Origin: Hyphomicrobiales bacterium
GTDB lineage: Bacteria > Pseudomonadota > Alphaproteobacteria > Rhizobiales > Xanthobacteraceae
Assembly: GCA_017305715.1 (NCBI GenBank)
Contig: JAFKKG010000045.1
Location: 1-45,782 of the forward strand
Direction of reading: 5' to 3'
DNA: 45,782 bases
Shown here: positions 1 to 7,804 of the stretch, piece after piece
Layout of the letters: each line of letters opens with the position of its first letter
Position numbering within the stretch: the stretch's first letter is position 1
Translations under genes and position numbers: made by a program
The notes under the pieces: generated by a model
Seen by the model: only the letters and a program-made list of their open reading frames with translations
The model's database searches: none
Told to the model about the DNA's origin: nothing

Positions 1-348
1 CGGCTCTTTTGCCTCCGTCGCGCCCTGGGAAGTCAGACGCCTCCCAGGTGCATGGACGCCAGCAACGCGGCGTCAGGACCACACGTCTTTGCCGTACGCT
101 TCGGCCGCGCTCGTCAGGCGACAACCTCCACGTCCACCGCTCCCCGCCCAACGTCCGTGACGACGGCCGACGCCCTTCTGACCAGGACGGGATGGGCAAG
201 GTCGTAGCCCTGATTTGCCATTTCGGAAAAGCGAAATATTTTTCATTTTGGGGCTTGACATGACTTCCGGAAAGCCGAAGCGACTTGGCCGCGCGGTTGC
301 CTTGCCCGAAGCTTGACCTCTCCTCCATCATGCAATATCAATAGTTAC
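1..348. other. Left-edge stretch without a convincing gene
   Basis: No open frame here has a start, Shine-Dalgarno and coding bias that I trust. On the minus strand a 35-codon frame (221 down to 117, stop at 114-116) has GC-rich third positions and a clean ATG, but no recognisable product. The stretch below about position 115 reads, through a stop codon, like the degenerate translations that dispersed repeats produce in Bradyrhizobium genomes, so it may be repeat sequence. A TTGACA hexamer at 255-260 could be a -35 element for the operon that starts at 349, but I see no good -10 at the right distance. The interval therefore probably holds the operon promoter plus repeat debris. Confidence 0.4.
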
Positions 349-813
349 ATGAGAAGAGACAGTCGATTGTCCGGCGTGCTGCACGTGCTGCTGCACATGG
401 CCGAACAGGACGGGCCGGTGACATCGGAAGCGCTGGCCAAGGCGATGGGCACAAATCCGGTCGTGGTCCGGCGCGTCATGGCGGGCCTGCGCGATCAGGG
501 CTATGTGCGATCGGAGAAAGGCCATGGCGGCGGATGGACGATCGCACGTGATCTGGCCGATATCTCCTTGCGCGACATTTATGAAGCGCTCGGCGAACCC
601 ACTTTGCTCGCCGTCGGCAACCGAACCGAAGCGCCCGGCTGCCTGGTCGAGCAGGCGGTGAACGCCGCCCTCACCCGCGCGTTCGACGACGCGGAGGCGC
701 TGCTGCTGTCGCGCCTCGCTGACGTGACGCTGGCACAACTGAGCGCAGACTTTCACAAGCGCCTTGCCGGTCTCGGCAAAGGCCATCGCCTCGAGGTCGT
801 TCATGCAAAGTGA
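349..813 (+). CDS. Rrf2 family transcriptional regulator
   Basis: A 154-residue winged-helix regulator of the Rrf2 family. The N-terminus [19 protein letters not shown] and the recognition stretch around [21 protein letters not shown] are typical, followed by the wing GHGGGW. ATG at 349 was chosen because family members begin with this sequence; an upstream in-frame ATG at 313 would add 12 non-conserved residues. Only one cysteine is present in the C-terminal half, so the three-cysteine Fe-S cluster of IscR/NsrR types is absent. It probably belongs to the non-Fe-S group that responds to thiol or electrophile stress. Its stop overlaps the start of the methyltransferase, so it most likely regulates its own operon. 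Confidence 0.9.
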   Translation: MRRDSRLSGVLHVLLHMAEQDGPVTSEALAKAMGTNPVVVRRVMAGLRDQGYVRSEKGHGGGWTIARDLADISLRDIYEALGEPTLLAVGNRTEAPGCLVEQAVNAALTRAFDDAEALLLSRLADVTLAQLSADFHKRLAGLGKGHRLEVVHAK

Positions 814-1498
814 CGCAGCCGCCCAGACCATGCTCGACTATTTTTCCGATCCCGAAGCCGTCAAGCATTATGCCGACGGACCGCGGCGCTTCGTGCCGGG
901 ATTTGCCGATCTGCACCGCATGACCTCCATCCTGCTGGCGGAACACGCCCCGCAAAATGCCCGCGTGCTGGTGCTTGGCGCGGGCGGCGGCCTGGAATTG
1001 AAGTCCATGGCGGAAGCCGAACCCGGCTGGACCTTCGTGGGCGTCGATCCGGCCGCGGCGATGCTGAAACAGGCGGAGCTGACGCTCGGCCCGCTCGGCA
1101 CGCGCGTCCAATTCGAGCACGGCTATATCGACGACGCGCCCGATGGACCGTTCGATGCCGCGACCTGCCTGCTCACGCTGCATTTCCTCGATGCCGAGCA
1201 GCGGCGGCGAACGGCCAGCGAAATCCACCGCCGTCTCAAGCCCGGTGCGCCCTTTGTGGCCGCCCATTCCAGTTTTCCGCAAGCGGCGCGCACCCGATGG
1301 CTCTCACGATACGCCGCCTATGCGATCGCGTCCGGCGCCGACCCCGACAAGGTCAACAGCGCCCGCGCGGCGGTCGATGCGAATCTGAACCTGTTCAACC
1401 CGGAACACGACGCACAGATCCTGCGCGAGGCCGGCTTCAAGGACGTTGAACTGTTCTACGCCGCCTTCACCTGGCGCGGCTGGATCGCCTACGCTTGA
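803..1498 (+). CDS. Class I SAM-dependent methyltransferase
   Basis: A 231-residue methyltransferase with the glycine-rich SAM-binding loop [12 protein letters not shown] near residues 50-61 and an acidic residue after strand 2 (VGVDPAAAM), which usually contacts the ribose hydroxyls. The substrate cannot be read from the sequence; small molecules are common for this fold. ATG at 803 lies inside the end of the upstream regulator gene (11-bp overlap), the usual sign of translational coupling, and is preferred to an ATG at 764. The downstream deformylase-like gene starts 4 bp after its stop, so the three genes form one operon. Confidence 0.88.
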   Translation: MQSDAAAQTMLDYFSDPEAVKHYADGPRRFVPGFADLHRMTSILLAEHAPQNARVLVLGAGGGLELKSMAEAEPGWTFVGVDPAAAMLKQAELTLGPLGTRVQFEHGYIDDAPDGPFDAATCLLTLHFLDAEQRRRTASEIHRRLKPGAPFVAAHSSFPQAARTRWLSRYAAYAIASGADPDKVNSARAAVDANLNLFNPEHDAQILREAGFKDVELFYAAFTWRGWIAYA

Positions 1499-1502
1499 GA
1501 TC

Positions 1503-2000
1503 ATGACCATCCGCCCCGTCCTCCGCTATCCCGATCCCCGGTTGGCGCTCCCGGCGCAGCCGGTGACCGTGTTCGACGCGGCGCTAGGCGAGCTGGCGAC
1601 AGACCTGCTGGACACGATGCACGCCGCACCCGGCATCGGGATCACCGCGCCGCATATCGGCGTCTCGCTCCGCGTCGTGGTGCTCGATCTCGATCCGGTC
1701 GACGGCGCGCGGACCTATGTCAATCCGGAGATCGTCTGGGCTTCGCCCGAGATGATCATGCACCAGGAGGGCAGCGTCTCGATGCCCGGCGTCAACGACG
1801 ACATCGAGCGCCATGCCCGGTTGCGGATCAGCTATCACGACATCGACGGCCACGCCCGAACCGAGGAATCGCACGGCCTGCGCGCGGTCTGTCATCAGCA
1901 CGAGATCGATCAGCTCAACGGTTTGTTCTGGATCAGGCGGCTGTCGCGGCTGAAGCGCGAGCGGCTGATCAAGCGGTTTGAGAAGCTGACGCGGGGGTGA
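1503..2000 (+). CDS. Peptide deformylase-like protein with degenerate active site
   Basis: A 165-residue protein with the complete peptide deformylase layout: motif 1 reads GIGITAPHIG, motif 2 EGSVSMPG and motif 3 HEIDQLNG. In active enzymes these are GxGxAAxQ, EGCLS and HExDH. The motif 1 glutamine is histidine here, the metal-binding cysteine of motif 2 is serine, and the second histidine of HExxH is glutamine. The first histidine and the catalytic glutamate remain. With two of three metal ligands replaced, classical deformylation is unlikely. It may be a binding protein, a decoy, or an enzyme with changed chemistry. Third gene of the Rrf2 operon; the real def gene must lie elsewhere. Confidence 0.85.
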   Translation: MTIRPVLRYPDPRLALPAQPVTVFDAALGELATDLLDTMHAAPGIGITAPHIGVSLRVVVLDLDPVDGARTYVNPEIVWASPEMIMHQEGSVSMPGVNDDIERHARLRISYHDIDGHARTEESHGLRAVCHQHEIDQLNGLFWIRRLSRLKRERLIKRFEKLTRG

Positions 2001-2121
2001 GGCCGGCCGGCCGAAAGAAAGTTCTCGGGGATGTCGGCATGCAGCCTGTTCGGACGTCCTTGGCTTGAACCGGGAACTCTAGTCGCCAGCATCCCGGTAA
2101 ACCCAATCGAACGGAGCAACG

Positions 2122-2595
2122 ATGAGCAAGAACACGGTCTGCCTGTGGTATAACCATGACGCCGAAGAAGCGGCGCGGTTTTACGCCAAGACATTCCCCG
2201 ACAGCGCGGTCCAGGCCGTGCACCGCGCGCCGACCGACTATCCCGGCGGCAAGGCCGGCCAGGTCCTGATCGTGCTGTTCACGGTGTGCGGCGTGCCCTG
2301 TTGCGGCATCAACGGCGGCGACTTCTTCAAGCACAGCGAGGCGTTCTCGTTCCAGATTGCCACCGACGACCAGGCCGAGACCGACCGCTACTGGAACGCG
2401 ATCGTCAGCAATGGCGGCACCGAGAGCGCCTGCGGCTGGTGCAAGGACAAATGGGGCCTGTCATGGCAGATCACCCCGCGCGTGCTGACCGACGCGATGG
2501 CCAAGGGCGGCGACGTGGCCAAACGCGCGTTCGAGGCCATGATGCCGATGAAGAAGATCGACGTCGCCACGATCGAGGCGGCCATACGCGGATAG
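2122..2595 (+). CDS. VOC superfamily protein, PhnB / 3-demethylubiquinone methyltransferase-like
   Basis: A 157-residue single-domain protein of the vicinal oxygen chelate fold, in the group often named PhnB-like or 3-demethylubiquinone-9 3-methyltransferase domain. Visible landmarks are the first strand CLWYNHDAEEAARFY, the central FNGG-type segment (here INGGDFF) with SEAFSFQI, and the CGWCKDKWGLSWQITP block near residues 99-114. Despite the family name, methyltransferase activity is not established for these proteins and the substrate is unknown. ATG 2122 follows a GGAG-type ribosome site (cggagcaacg). A GGAAC motif at 2073-2077 about 45 bp upstream recalls a sigma-EcfG -35 element, but the matching -10 is poor. 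Confidence 0.85.
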   Translation: MSKNTVCLWYNHDAEEAARFYAKTFPDSAVQAVHRAPTDYPGGKAGQVLIVLFTVCGVPCCGINGGDFFKHSEAFSFQIATDDQAETDRYWNAIVSNGGTESACGWCKDKWGLSWQITPRVLTDAMAKGGDVAKRAFEAMMPMKKIDVATIEAAIRG

Positions 2596-2609
2596 CAACG
2601 TCGCCGATA

Positions 2610-3869
2610 TCATCCCCCAGCCGACAAATCCTTCGCCAGCGCCATATAGGCCGGCAGCGTCACCGGGTCGTTGGCGGCGTTGCCGGCGGCCGGGTGTGAC
2701 GCATAGCGCGCGATCACCATCTCGGCCTTCGGATCGATATAGATGCCCTGGCCATGAACGCCGCGCGCCATGTAGGCGCCGTGCGCATTGTGCGTCACCC
2801 ACCACTGGTTCCGGTACGAAGCGCCGGGCAGCGTGGTGTAGCCGGCCGGCTTGAACTTTTCGGGATCGCCGCCGCGCGCGATGTCCTCGACCACTTCTGA
2901 AGGCACGATCTGGCGGCCGTTGAAGCGGCCGTGGTTGCGGATCGTCTCGCCGAAACGGGCGAGATCGCGCAGGCTCGTGGACAGGCCGCCCCCGCCGCTT
3001 TCGGTGCCGATGCGGTCGACATGATAATGGGCGTCCTCTTCGGCGCCCATCGGCATCCAGATGCGCTCGGACAGCAAGTCGGACAGCGTCATGCCGCTCG
3101 CACGCCGGCAAATCCAGGCTAGCACGTCGGAATTGACGGTCTTGTAGGAAAACGCCTTGCCATGCTCGCCCTGCTTGCGCTGCGTGCACAGGAAATCGAA
3201 AATATTGGTCGCGCCTTCATAACCGGGCTCGATCGGCGCCATGCCGTTGGCGCGCCGCAGCCCGAACACGCCGGAATTCTTGTCGGTATAGACTTCCGTG
3301 TATTCGAGGCCGGTCGTCATATCCATGGCCTCGCGTACCCGCGCGTCGCCGAACGCGCTGGCCTTCAGCTCGGGCACATAGTCCGTGATTGGGGCGTTCG
3401 GATCGATCTTGCCCTCCGCAACCAGGATGCCTGCGAGCGTGCCGGTGAACGATTTGGTCACCGACATCGCGATATGCGGCTTGTGCGGCTTCAGCGCGCC
3501 GAAATAGCGTTCGTAGATCAGCCTGCCCCGGTGCAACACCGCGATCCCGTCCGCATACGTCTCCTCGAGCATGCGCGCGAAGGTCATCGGCCGGCCATCC
3601 ATGGTGACCGACGCGGACGCGCCGATATCATGATCTTCACGCGGCAATACCGACGCCGGCCCTGCCCCGCGCCAGACGTTCACCGTCGGCACCAGTTGGC
3701 GGATGTTGCTCCACGCCCAGCGCAACTCGGGAAATTGGCGGAACGAGCCGTTCTGGAACGTGATGGTCTTGTCCGCCGGCGGCGGGAAGCCCTGCATCCA
3801 GCCGAGTGTTCGTGGATCGGTTTCGGCGGCCGAGGGCGGCGGCTGGTTGGGGGCGGTCGCGACGGACAT
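2610..3869 (-). CDS. Serine hydrolase of the beta-lactamase/EstB family
   Basis: A 419-residue protein of the class C beta-lactamase / DD-peptidase-like esterase family. The nucleophile motif SxxK is SVTK at residues 136-139 and a tyrosine follows in the segment SYKTVNSD near 242, matching the usual Ser-Lys-Tyr triad. No signal peptide is evident, so it is probably cytoplasmic and more likely an esterase or amidohydrolase than a resistance enzyme. ATG at 3869 is preferred because the 24 extra residues of the longest frame are unlike the family. It is divergent from the arsR-type gene at 4113 and convergent with the VOC gene, with only 14 bp between the stops. Confidence 0.88.
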   Translation of the reverse strand: MSVATAPNQPPPSAAETDPRTLGWMQGFPPPADKTITFQNGSFRQFPELRWAWSNIRQLVPTVNVWRGAGPASVLPREDHDIGASASVTMDGRPMTFARMLEETYADGIAVLHRGRLIYERYFGALKPHKPHIAMSVTKSFTGTLAGILVAEGKIDPNAPITDYVPELKASAFGDARVREAMDMTTGLEYTEVYTDKNSGVFGLRRANGMAPIEPGYEGATNIFDFLCTQRKQGEHGKAFSYKTVNSDVLAWICRRASGMTLSDLLSERIWMPMGAEEDAHYHVDRIGTESGGGGLSTSLRDLARFGETIRNHGRFNGRQIVPSEVVEDIARGGDPEKFKPAGYTTLPGASYRNQWWVTHNAHGAYMARGVHGQGIYIDPKAEMVIARYASHPAAGNAANDPVTLPAYMALAKDLSAGG

Positions 3870-3924
3870 GAAGATGGCTCCGGTGGGCGATAGTGCGTCG
3901 TCGTACCACGCGGCAATGCGCGAT

Positions 3925-3999
3925 GGCGAATCGCGTCGCACCAGGCTGACGCTGAACGATGCGGTGGATTACGCATCTCGCGGTCCATCCGCGCTTCTT
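3925..3999. repeat. 85-bp palindromic repeat, copy A (degenerate)
   Basis: This copy carries the core GCGGTGGATTACGC at 3961-3974, preceded by the GGCGAA...CGC arm. The right side has drifted (cggtccatccgcg instead of the cggctagtccacgctacg of copies C and D). It lies between the divergent serine hydrolase and ArsR-type genes. Confidence 0.6.
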
Positions 4000-4024
4000 G
4001 CCGTTTGGTCGCAGACCATCTCCA

Positions 4025-4046
4025 TACTTAGGAATTGACCTAAGTA
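4025..4046. promoter_or_regulatory. Inverted-repeat operator for the ArsR-type regulator
   Basis: Perfect 8-bp arms TACTTAGG and CCTAAGTA are separated by 6 bases, 67 bp upstream of the regulator gene. The spacer and right arm contain TTGACC (4036-4041), a -35-like hexamer, so a bound dimer would block transcription. Autoregulation through such sites is usual for ArsR proteins paired with SRPBCC genes. Binding here is inferred. Confidence 0.65.
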
Positions 4047-4112
4047 ATTTCGTTGTGTAAGTGCTGTGGCCAGCGAACAACTAGGCGTGTCTCACACGAA
4101 GAGGAGCAACCC

Positions 4113-4478
4113 ATGACCCCGCACGCAGGCGGCGCTATGCGGCGCGGCCAACCGTCGCCGGCGGTCGTAGACGGCATCTTTCGTGCCCTGTCCGATCCGA
4201 CAAGGCGCGACGTCATAGGTCGGCTCAGCGCACGTCCGACCTCCGTCAGTCACCTCGCCGCGTCCTATGACATGGCGCTGCCGTCCTTTGTCGAGCACCT
4301 GAAAGTGCTGGAGCAAAGCGGCCTGGTCCGTTCTCGCAAAGTCGGGCGCGTCAGGACCTACGAACTCGCGCCGGAGCAATTGAAGGTCGCGGAGGGCTGG
4401 CTGGCCCAGCAGCGAACCCTTTGGGAGCGCCGTCTCGATCAACTCGACAGCTATCTCATGAAACTGAAACAGGAGTGA
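4113..4478 (+). CDS. ArsR family transcriptional regulator
   Basis: A 121-residue winged-helix protein of the ArsR/SmtB fold. FRALSDPTRRDVIGRLSARPTSVSHLA is the family signature, the recognition helix is around MALPSFVEHLKVLEQSGLV, and the wing follows at VGRVRTYEL. There is no CxC metal site in the alpha-3 helix, so it is not an obvious metal sensor. It belongs to the subgroup that sits directly upstream of AHSA1/SRPBCC genes. ATG 4113 has a strong ribosome site (gaggag at 4101-4106). The SRPBCC gene starts 5 bp after its stop, giving a two-gene operon. A perfect inverted repeat at 4025-4046 is the likely autoregulatory site. Confidence 0.93.
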   Translation: MTPHAGGAMRRGQPSPAVVDGIFRALSDPTRRDVIGRLSARPTSVSHLAASYDMALPSFVEHLKVLEQSGLVRSRKVGRVRTYELAPEQLKVAEGWLAQQRTLWERRLDQLDSYLMKLKQE

Positions 4479-4483
4479 ACCAA

Positions 4484-4975
4484 ATGACGTCATCAGTGAT
4501 CAAGATCGACCCGAAGCTCGACCTCGTGCTGGAGCGTGAACTCGATGTCCCGGTCGAACTCGTCTGGAAAGCATGGACGACCGCCGAACATCTGCGGCAC
4601 TGGTTCGCGCCGAAGCCCTGGATCATCACATCCTGCGATCTCGATCTGCGTCCCGGCGGGGCGATCAATTTCACGATGCGCTCGCCCGATGGTCAGGAAT
4701 TTCCCAACACCCAATCCTATCTCGAAATCACGCCCCTTGAGCGACTGATCATCACCGACACATTGCTGGGCGGCTATCGTCCATCGGCCAATCCCTTCTT
4801 CACGGCCGTTCTTGAGCTGGCGCCGAATGGCAAGGGCACGCGCTACAAGGCCATCGCCATTCACGGCAATGATGAAACCCGCAAGAAGCACGAGGCAATG
4901 GGCTTCCACGAGGGCTGGGGTACGGTCGTGAGCCAGATGGCCGAGTACATCAAGGCCGGACGAATTCCGTCCTGA
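4484..4975 (+). CDS. SRPBCC (AHSA1-type) domain protein
   Basis: A 163-residue START-like protein of the AHSA1 branch. It opens with the strand LVLERELDVPVELVWKAWTTAEHLRHWFAPKPW and continues with the typical LRPGGAINFTMRSPDGQEFPNTQSYLEI and a C-terminal long helix (HEGWGTVVSQMAEYI). The fold encloses a hydrophobic cavity and binds small ligands; the actual ligand is unknown. ATG 4484 lies just behind the ArsR-type gene with a ribosome site inside its last codons (aggag), so the pair is co-transcribed and the regulator probably controls it. Confidence 0.92.
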   Translation: MTSSVIKIDPKLDLVLERELDVPVELVWKAWTTAEHLRHWFAPKPWIITSCDLDLRPGGAINFTMRSPDGQEFPNTQSYLEITPLERLIITDTLLGGYRPSANPFFTAVLELAPNGKGTRYKAIAIHGNDETRKKHEAMGFHEGWGTVVSQMAEYIKAGRIPS

Positions 4976-5026
4976 GAGTCCGACTCGAAGAGCGATCGAT
5001 AATATCGGGCATTGGCGTGTAGCTCA

Positions 5027-5111
5027 TCATGCCCGGCCTTGTGCCGGGCATCCACGTCTTTGCAGTCAGGCAGCAAGAAAGACGTGGATGACCGGGACAG
5101 GCCCGGCCATG
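5027..5111. repeat. Palindromic intergenic repeat (CATGCCCGGCC type)
   Basis: Outer arms tcatgcccggcc and ggcccggccatga bracket inner arms TCCACGTCTT (5051-5060) and AAGACGTGGA (5079-5088), giving a long imperfect hairpin after the SRPBCC gene. This repeat type is widespread in Bradyrhizobium intergenic regions and could also act as a transcription end. A half copy lies at 45619-45638. Confidence 0.65.
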
Positions 5112-5149
5112 ACGGAAAATGAATCAATTTCGAACTGTCAGCCGAGGCC

Positions 5150-5210
5150 CGCCGCTCCGCCAAGGTGCCACGATGCGGTGGATTACGCTTCGCTGATCCG
5201 TCCGACCCGC
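5150..5210. repeat. 85-bp palindromic repeat, copy B (partial)
   Basis: Core GCGGTGGATTACGC at 5175-5188, preceded by cccgccgctccgcca. The right arm is shortened and runs into the 3' end of the DHFR-like gene on the other strand (stop at 5212-5214). Confidence 0.6.
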
Positions 5211-5211
5211 A

Positions 5212-5748
5212 TCAGGCCGGAACGTAAGTCAACCTGATCACGTCCTCGTCCATTCGATCGCTGGCCACGAGGCGGAGCCGCGGCCGGGGGCCGGCGAAGA
5301 AGGGCGAGCCGCGACCGAGCACGACCGGGTGGAGGTAGAGGCGATACTCATCGATCAGGCCAAGATCGGTCAGGCTTCGCGCCAGGTCTGGTCCGGCGAC
5401 GTCGATCTCGCCGGCGCGCTCAGCCTTCAGCGCCCGTATCGCCGCCGCGAAATCATCACCGAGCAGCGTGGCGTTGGGGCCGACTGACTTCAGGGAGCGC
5501 GACACCACCCATTTCGGCTGGTTCCGCCACGCCGCGGCGAAATCCTGTTCCGCAGTGCCCCACTCGGGCTGGTCGTCGTCCCAATAACGCATGATCTCGT
5601 AGATGCGGCGGCCATAGACGCTGCCCGCGAGGCCACGCACGTGCTCGACGAAGTGACGAAAGAGCGCGGGTCTCGGCTTGAATTCGGGGTGATCGTGGTC
5701 GACGTAGCCGTCCAGGGACTGGTTCATTCCAAATACGATTTTCGCCAT
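5212..5748 (-). CDS. Dihydrofolate reductase family protein (RibD C-terminal-like)
   Basis: A 178-residue protein of the DHFR / RibD C-terminal fold. It starts MAKIVFGMNQSLDGYVDHDH, the usual first strand and loop, has a GRRIYEIMRYW segment, and ends with the conserved EYRLYLHPVVLGRGSPFFAG block. Members bind NADPH, and the group is commonly annotated deaminase/reductase, but the substrate of this stand-alone type is unknown. ATG 5748 is chosen because the protein aligns from there; the longer frame adds 11 unrelated residues. It lies alone between repeat copy B and the EamA remnant. Confidence 0.88.
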   Translation of the reverse strand: MAKIVFGMNQSLDGYVDHDHPEFKPRPALFRHFVEHVRGLAGSVYGRRIYEIMRYWDDDQPEWGTAEQDFAAAWRNQPKWVVSRSLKSVGPNATLLGDDFAAAIRALKAERAGEIDVAGPDLARSLTDLGLIDEYRLYLHPVVLGRGSPFFAGPRPRLRLVASDRMDEDVIRLTYVPA

Positions 5749-5951
5749 GCTACGAATCTCCACGAGGGCGGAACGAAACAAGCTCGCCCGCCCTGCCGGT
5801 GGTGCGGCCTTGAGCCAGCCCCCATGGCTCGTGATCGGGACGACGAACGGAAGTTTCGGAAACCGACATCGTCTTGCGATTTTTTTGACGGTGCGGCGCG
5901 GCTCGTGGGGCGGGTCTCCGGTTCACGATCTTCCGGCTACCTGTCCGGAAG

Positions 5952-6167
5952 TCAAGCGAAGCGCCTGGCGCCGGCGACGCACAGGACCACGATGACCGTG
6001 GACGCGATCACGGGCCATGCGACCGGCTCGTGAAGGAATACGGCCGCGAGGACGAGCCCGAAGAACGGCTGCAAGAGCTGCAACTGGCCAACGCCGGCAA
6101 TGCCACCGAGCGCAAGGCCGCGATACCAGAAGATGAAGCCGACCAGCATGCTGAAAATCGAAAGGCA
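5952..6167 (-). pseudogene. C-terminal remnant of an EamA/DMT-family transporter
   Basis: About 70 residues remain, from FSMLVGFIFWYRGLALGGIAGVG to the stop at 5952. They match the last two transmembrane helices of a drug/metabolite transporter of the EamA family, including the WYRGLALGG and LLQPFFGLVLA segments. Full-length members have about 280-300 residues in ten helices. Upstream the same frame soon loses resemblance (6168-6218) and then stops, close to where the AraC-type gene ends at 6214. The 5' three-quarters of the gene is therefore missing. An ATG at 6149 could in principle start a 65-residue peptide, but I read this as a deletion scar. Confidence 0.7.
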
Positions 6168-6213
6168 ACGGCGAACCTGTCCGTTTCCGGCGATCGGAAC
6201 GGACCGGCCCAGA

Positions 6214-7092
6214 CTATTTCAGCGGCAAGAACAGTTCCGCGACCGTCTCGTGCTCCGGCACCTCGGGGAAGAATTTCAGCCGCTGGCAATAGATCGGGAA
6301 GTCGCGCGCTTCCTCGCCGCTGGCGGGAAGCCAGTCGCGATACAGATAGAGTGCGGCGGGCTCCAGATTGTCGGTGTGGCCGACGACGCGCAGCACCGCG
6401 CAGCGTCCACCCGGGATCTCGCCGGCCTTGATCCCTTCGCTTTCCTCCATCGGCCGGTCGGTCCCGGCACACAGATCCACGCTGTAATCGGCAGGCGATG
6501 ACGGACGCCGCTCGGAACGCCAGACATTGAAGGTCGGGCTTGTGCTGGGGTGCAGGCCGGCGGCCCTGCGCCAGGCGATGAAGCGCTGGATGGTGGCGCC
6601 GAGGCTCGAAGGGTCGCCCCGATGCTCCATGATCGCGACGTTCGTGGTGGGAACATCGCGGATCGTCACGTCGTTGGTGGTAAAAGTCTTCTGCATGAGT
6701 TTGCTCCTGGCATTGTCGAGAGGCCCGAAGGCCGCAAGCCACGGTTCCCAGTCCGGTGATTTCCGGAACGACGACGGCGATTGCCCGAACCGTTGCCGAA
6801 AGGCGCGGGCGAAGGCATCCGGTGCGTCGTACCCGGCATCCATCGCGATCTCGGTAACGCTTTCGTCGTCCCTAAAGGCCAGCCGGTGCGAAGCGCGCTT
6901 CAACCGGGCCAACTGGACATAGCGATGCACCGACAAACCGAAGGTCGCCGTGAACTGCCGATGGAAATGAAACTTCGAGAAGGCCGCAACGCCGCTTAAC
7001 CTTTCCAGGTCCAGATCGCCGCCGAGATGCCGGTCGATATAATCCAGCACCCGCCGCATCCGCTCCTGATAGTTTTGCAGCGCCGCCTTCAT
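6214..7092 (-). CDS. AraC family regulator with GyrI-like effector domain
   Basis: A 292-residue protein. Residues 1-105 hold the two helix-turn-helix motifs of AraC proteins (LERLSGVAAFSKFHFHRQF and VTEIAMDAGYDAPDAFARAF followed by FGQSPSSFR). Residues about 140-290 are a GyrI-like / bacterial effector-binding domain (VPTTNVAIMEHRGDPSSLG, and PADYSVDLCAG). This order is shared with Rob and SoxS-like multidrug regulators, so it probably senses small lipophilic compounds. The likely target transporter was the EamA gene whose remnant lies directly downstream; that gene is now broken, leaving the regulator without an obvious partner. Confidence 0.92.
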   Translation of the reverse strand: MKAALQNYQERMRRVLDYIDRHLGGDLDLERLSGVAAFSKFHFHRQFTATFGLSVHRYVQLARLKRASHRLAFRDDESVTEIAMDAGYDAPDAFARAFRQRFGQSPSSFRKSPDWEPWLAAFGPLDNARSKLMQKTFTTNDVTIRDVPTTNVAIMEHRGDPSSLGATIQRFIAWRRAAGLHPSTSPTFNVWRSERRPSSPADYSVDLCAGTDRPMEESEGIKAGEIPGGRCAVLRVVGHTDNLEPAALYLYRDWLPASGEEARDFPIYCQRLKFFPEVPEHETVAELFLPLK

Positions 7093-7182
7093 CGCCCCTC
7101 CTCCGTGGCGGGTCCATCTAGTTACGAACGGCGATCATGTGCTCGACCGATCTTGCGGTTTGGCGGGGAGCAGGCCGGCAAG

Positions 7183-7626
7183 CTACTGATTGATCTCGGG
7201 CTCGACGAGCTTTGCCAGGTTTCGCAGCGACTCCTGCCAACCGAGATAACAAGCCTCGGCTGGAATGACGTCCGGCACGCCCGCCTGCTCGATATTCACC
7301 TCCGTGCCGACCAGCACCTTCTTCAGCGTCACGGTCACCTGCATCTCGCCGGGCAAATTGGGATCATCGAAGGTGTTGGTGTAACGCAGAATTTCGCCCG
7401 GCACGAGTTCGACATACTTGCCGCCAAACGAGTGGCTGTTTCCCGTCGTAAAATTCCGGAACGACATCTTGAACGTACCGCCGACCTTCGGTTCCTGATG
7501 GTGCACGGTGCAGGCAAAGCCGTTCGGCGGAAGCCATTTGGCAAGCGCATCCGCTTCGAGGAACGCGCGATAGACCTTCTGCGGGCTGGTTGTCAGGATA
7601 CGGTGCAAGCGGATGGTGCTGGGCAT
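7183..7626 (-). CDS. SRPBCC (AHSA1-type) domain protein
   Basis: A 147-residue START-like protein: MPSTIRLHRILTTSPQKVYRAFLEADALAKWLPP is the first strand and helix, GGTFKMSFRNFTTGNSHSFGGKYVELVPGEILRYT the central sheet, and CYLGWQESLRNLAKLVEPEI the final helix. Ligand unknown. ATG 7626 was chosen from the start of homology; 37 additional upstream codons read through repeat-flanking sequence. It is the second AHSA1 protein in the window and is not closely similar to the one at 4484. It is not adjacent to an ArsR-type gene; the AraC regulator lies 90 bp downstream on the same strand. Confidence 0.88.
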   Translation of the reverse strand: MPSTIRLHRILTTSPQKVYRAFLEADALAKWLPPNGFACTVHHQEPKVGGTFKMSFRNFTTGNSHSFGGKYVELVPGEILRYTNTFDDPNLPGEMQVTVTLKKVLVGTEVNIEQAGVPDVIPAEACYLGWQESLRNLAKLVEPEINQ

Positions 7627-7720
7627 GGGGATGGACCTCTTGGATTGCAATAGCTCCCCCAGGACGAACGAGGTTCGACCGAGCCGACATGGGGATTGGG
7701 ATTTTTTGAAAGGCCGTGGA

Positions 7721-7804
7721 GGTTTGGCGAAGCGCATCCCGCCGCTTCGTCGCGGTGAAACGATGCGGTGGATTACGCCTCCGGCTAGTCCACGTTACGA
7801 GCTA
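7721..7804. repeat. 85-bp palindromic repeat, copy C
   Basis: A full-length copy: ggtttggcgaagcgcatccc, then CGCGGTGAAAC, the core GCGGTGGATTACGC, and ctccggctagtccacgttacg. Its last three bases supply the TAG stop (minus strand, 7802-7804) of the unknown gene that follows. Confidence 0.8.

Noticed and set aside
1-263. 84-codon plus-strand frame and 62-codon minus-strand frame at the left edge
   Set aside because: No ribosome site, basic low-information composition and mutual overlap; both look non-coding.
5749-5951. Plus-strand frames between the DHFR-like gene and the EamA remnant
   Set aside because: Short, overlapping in two frames, no ribosome site and no domain; likely non-coding debris next to the deletion.
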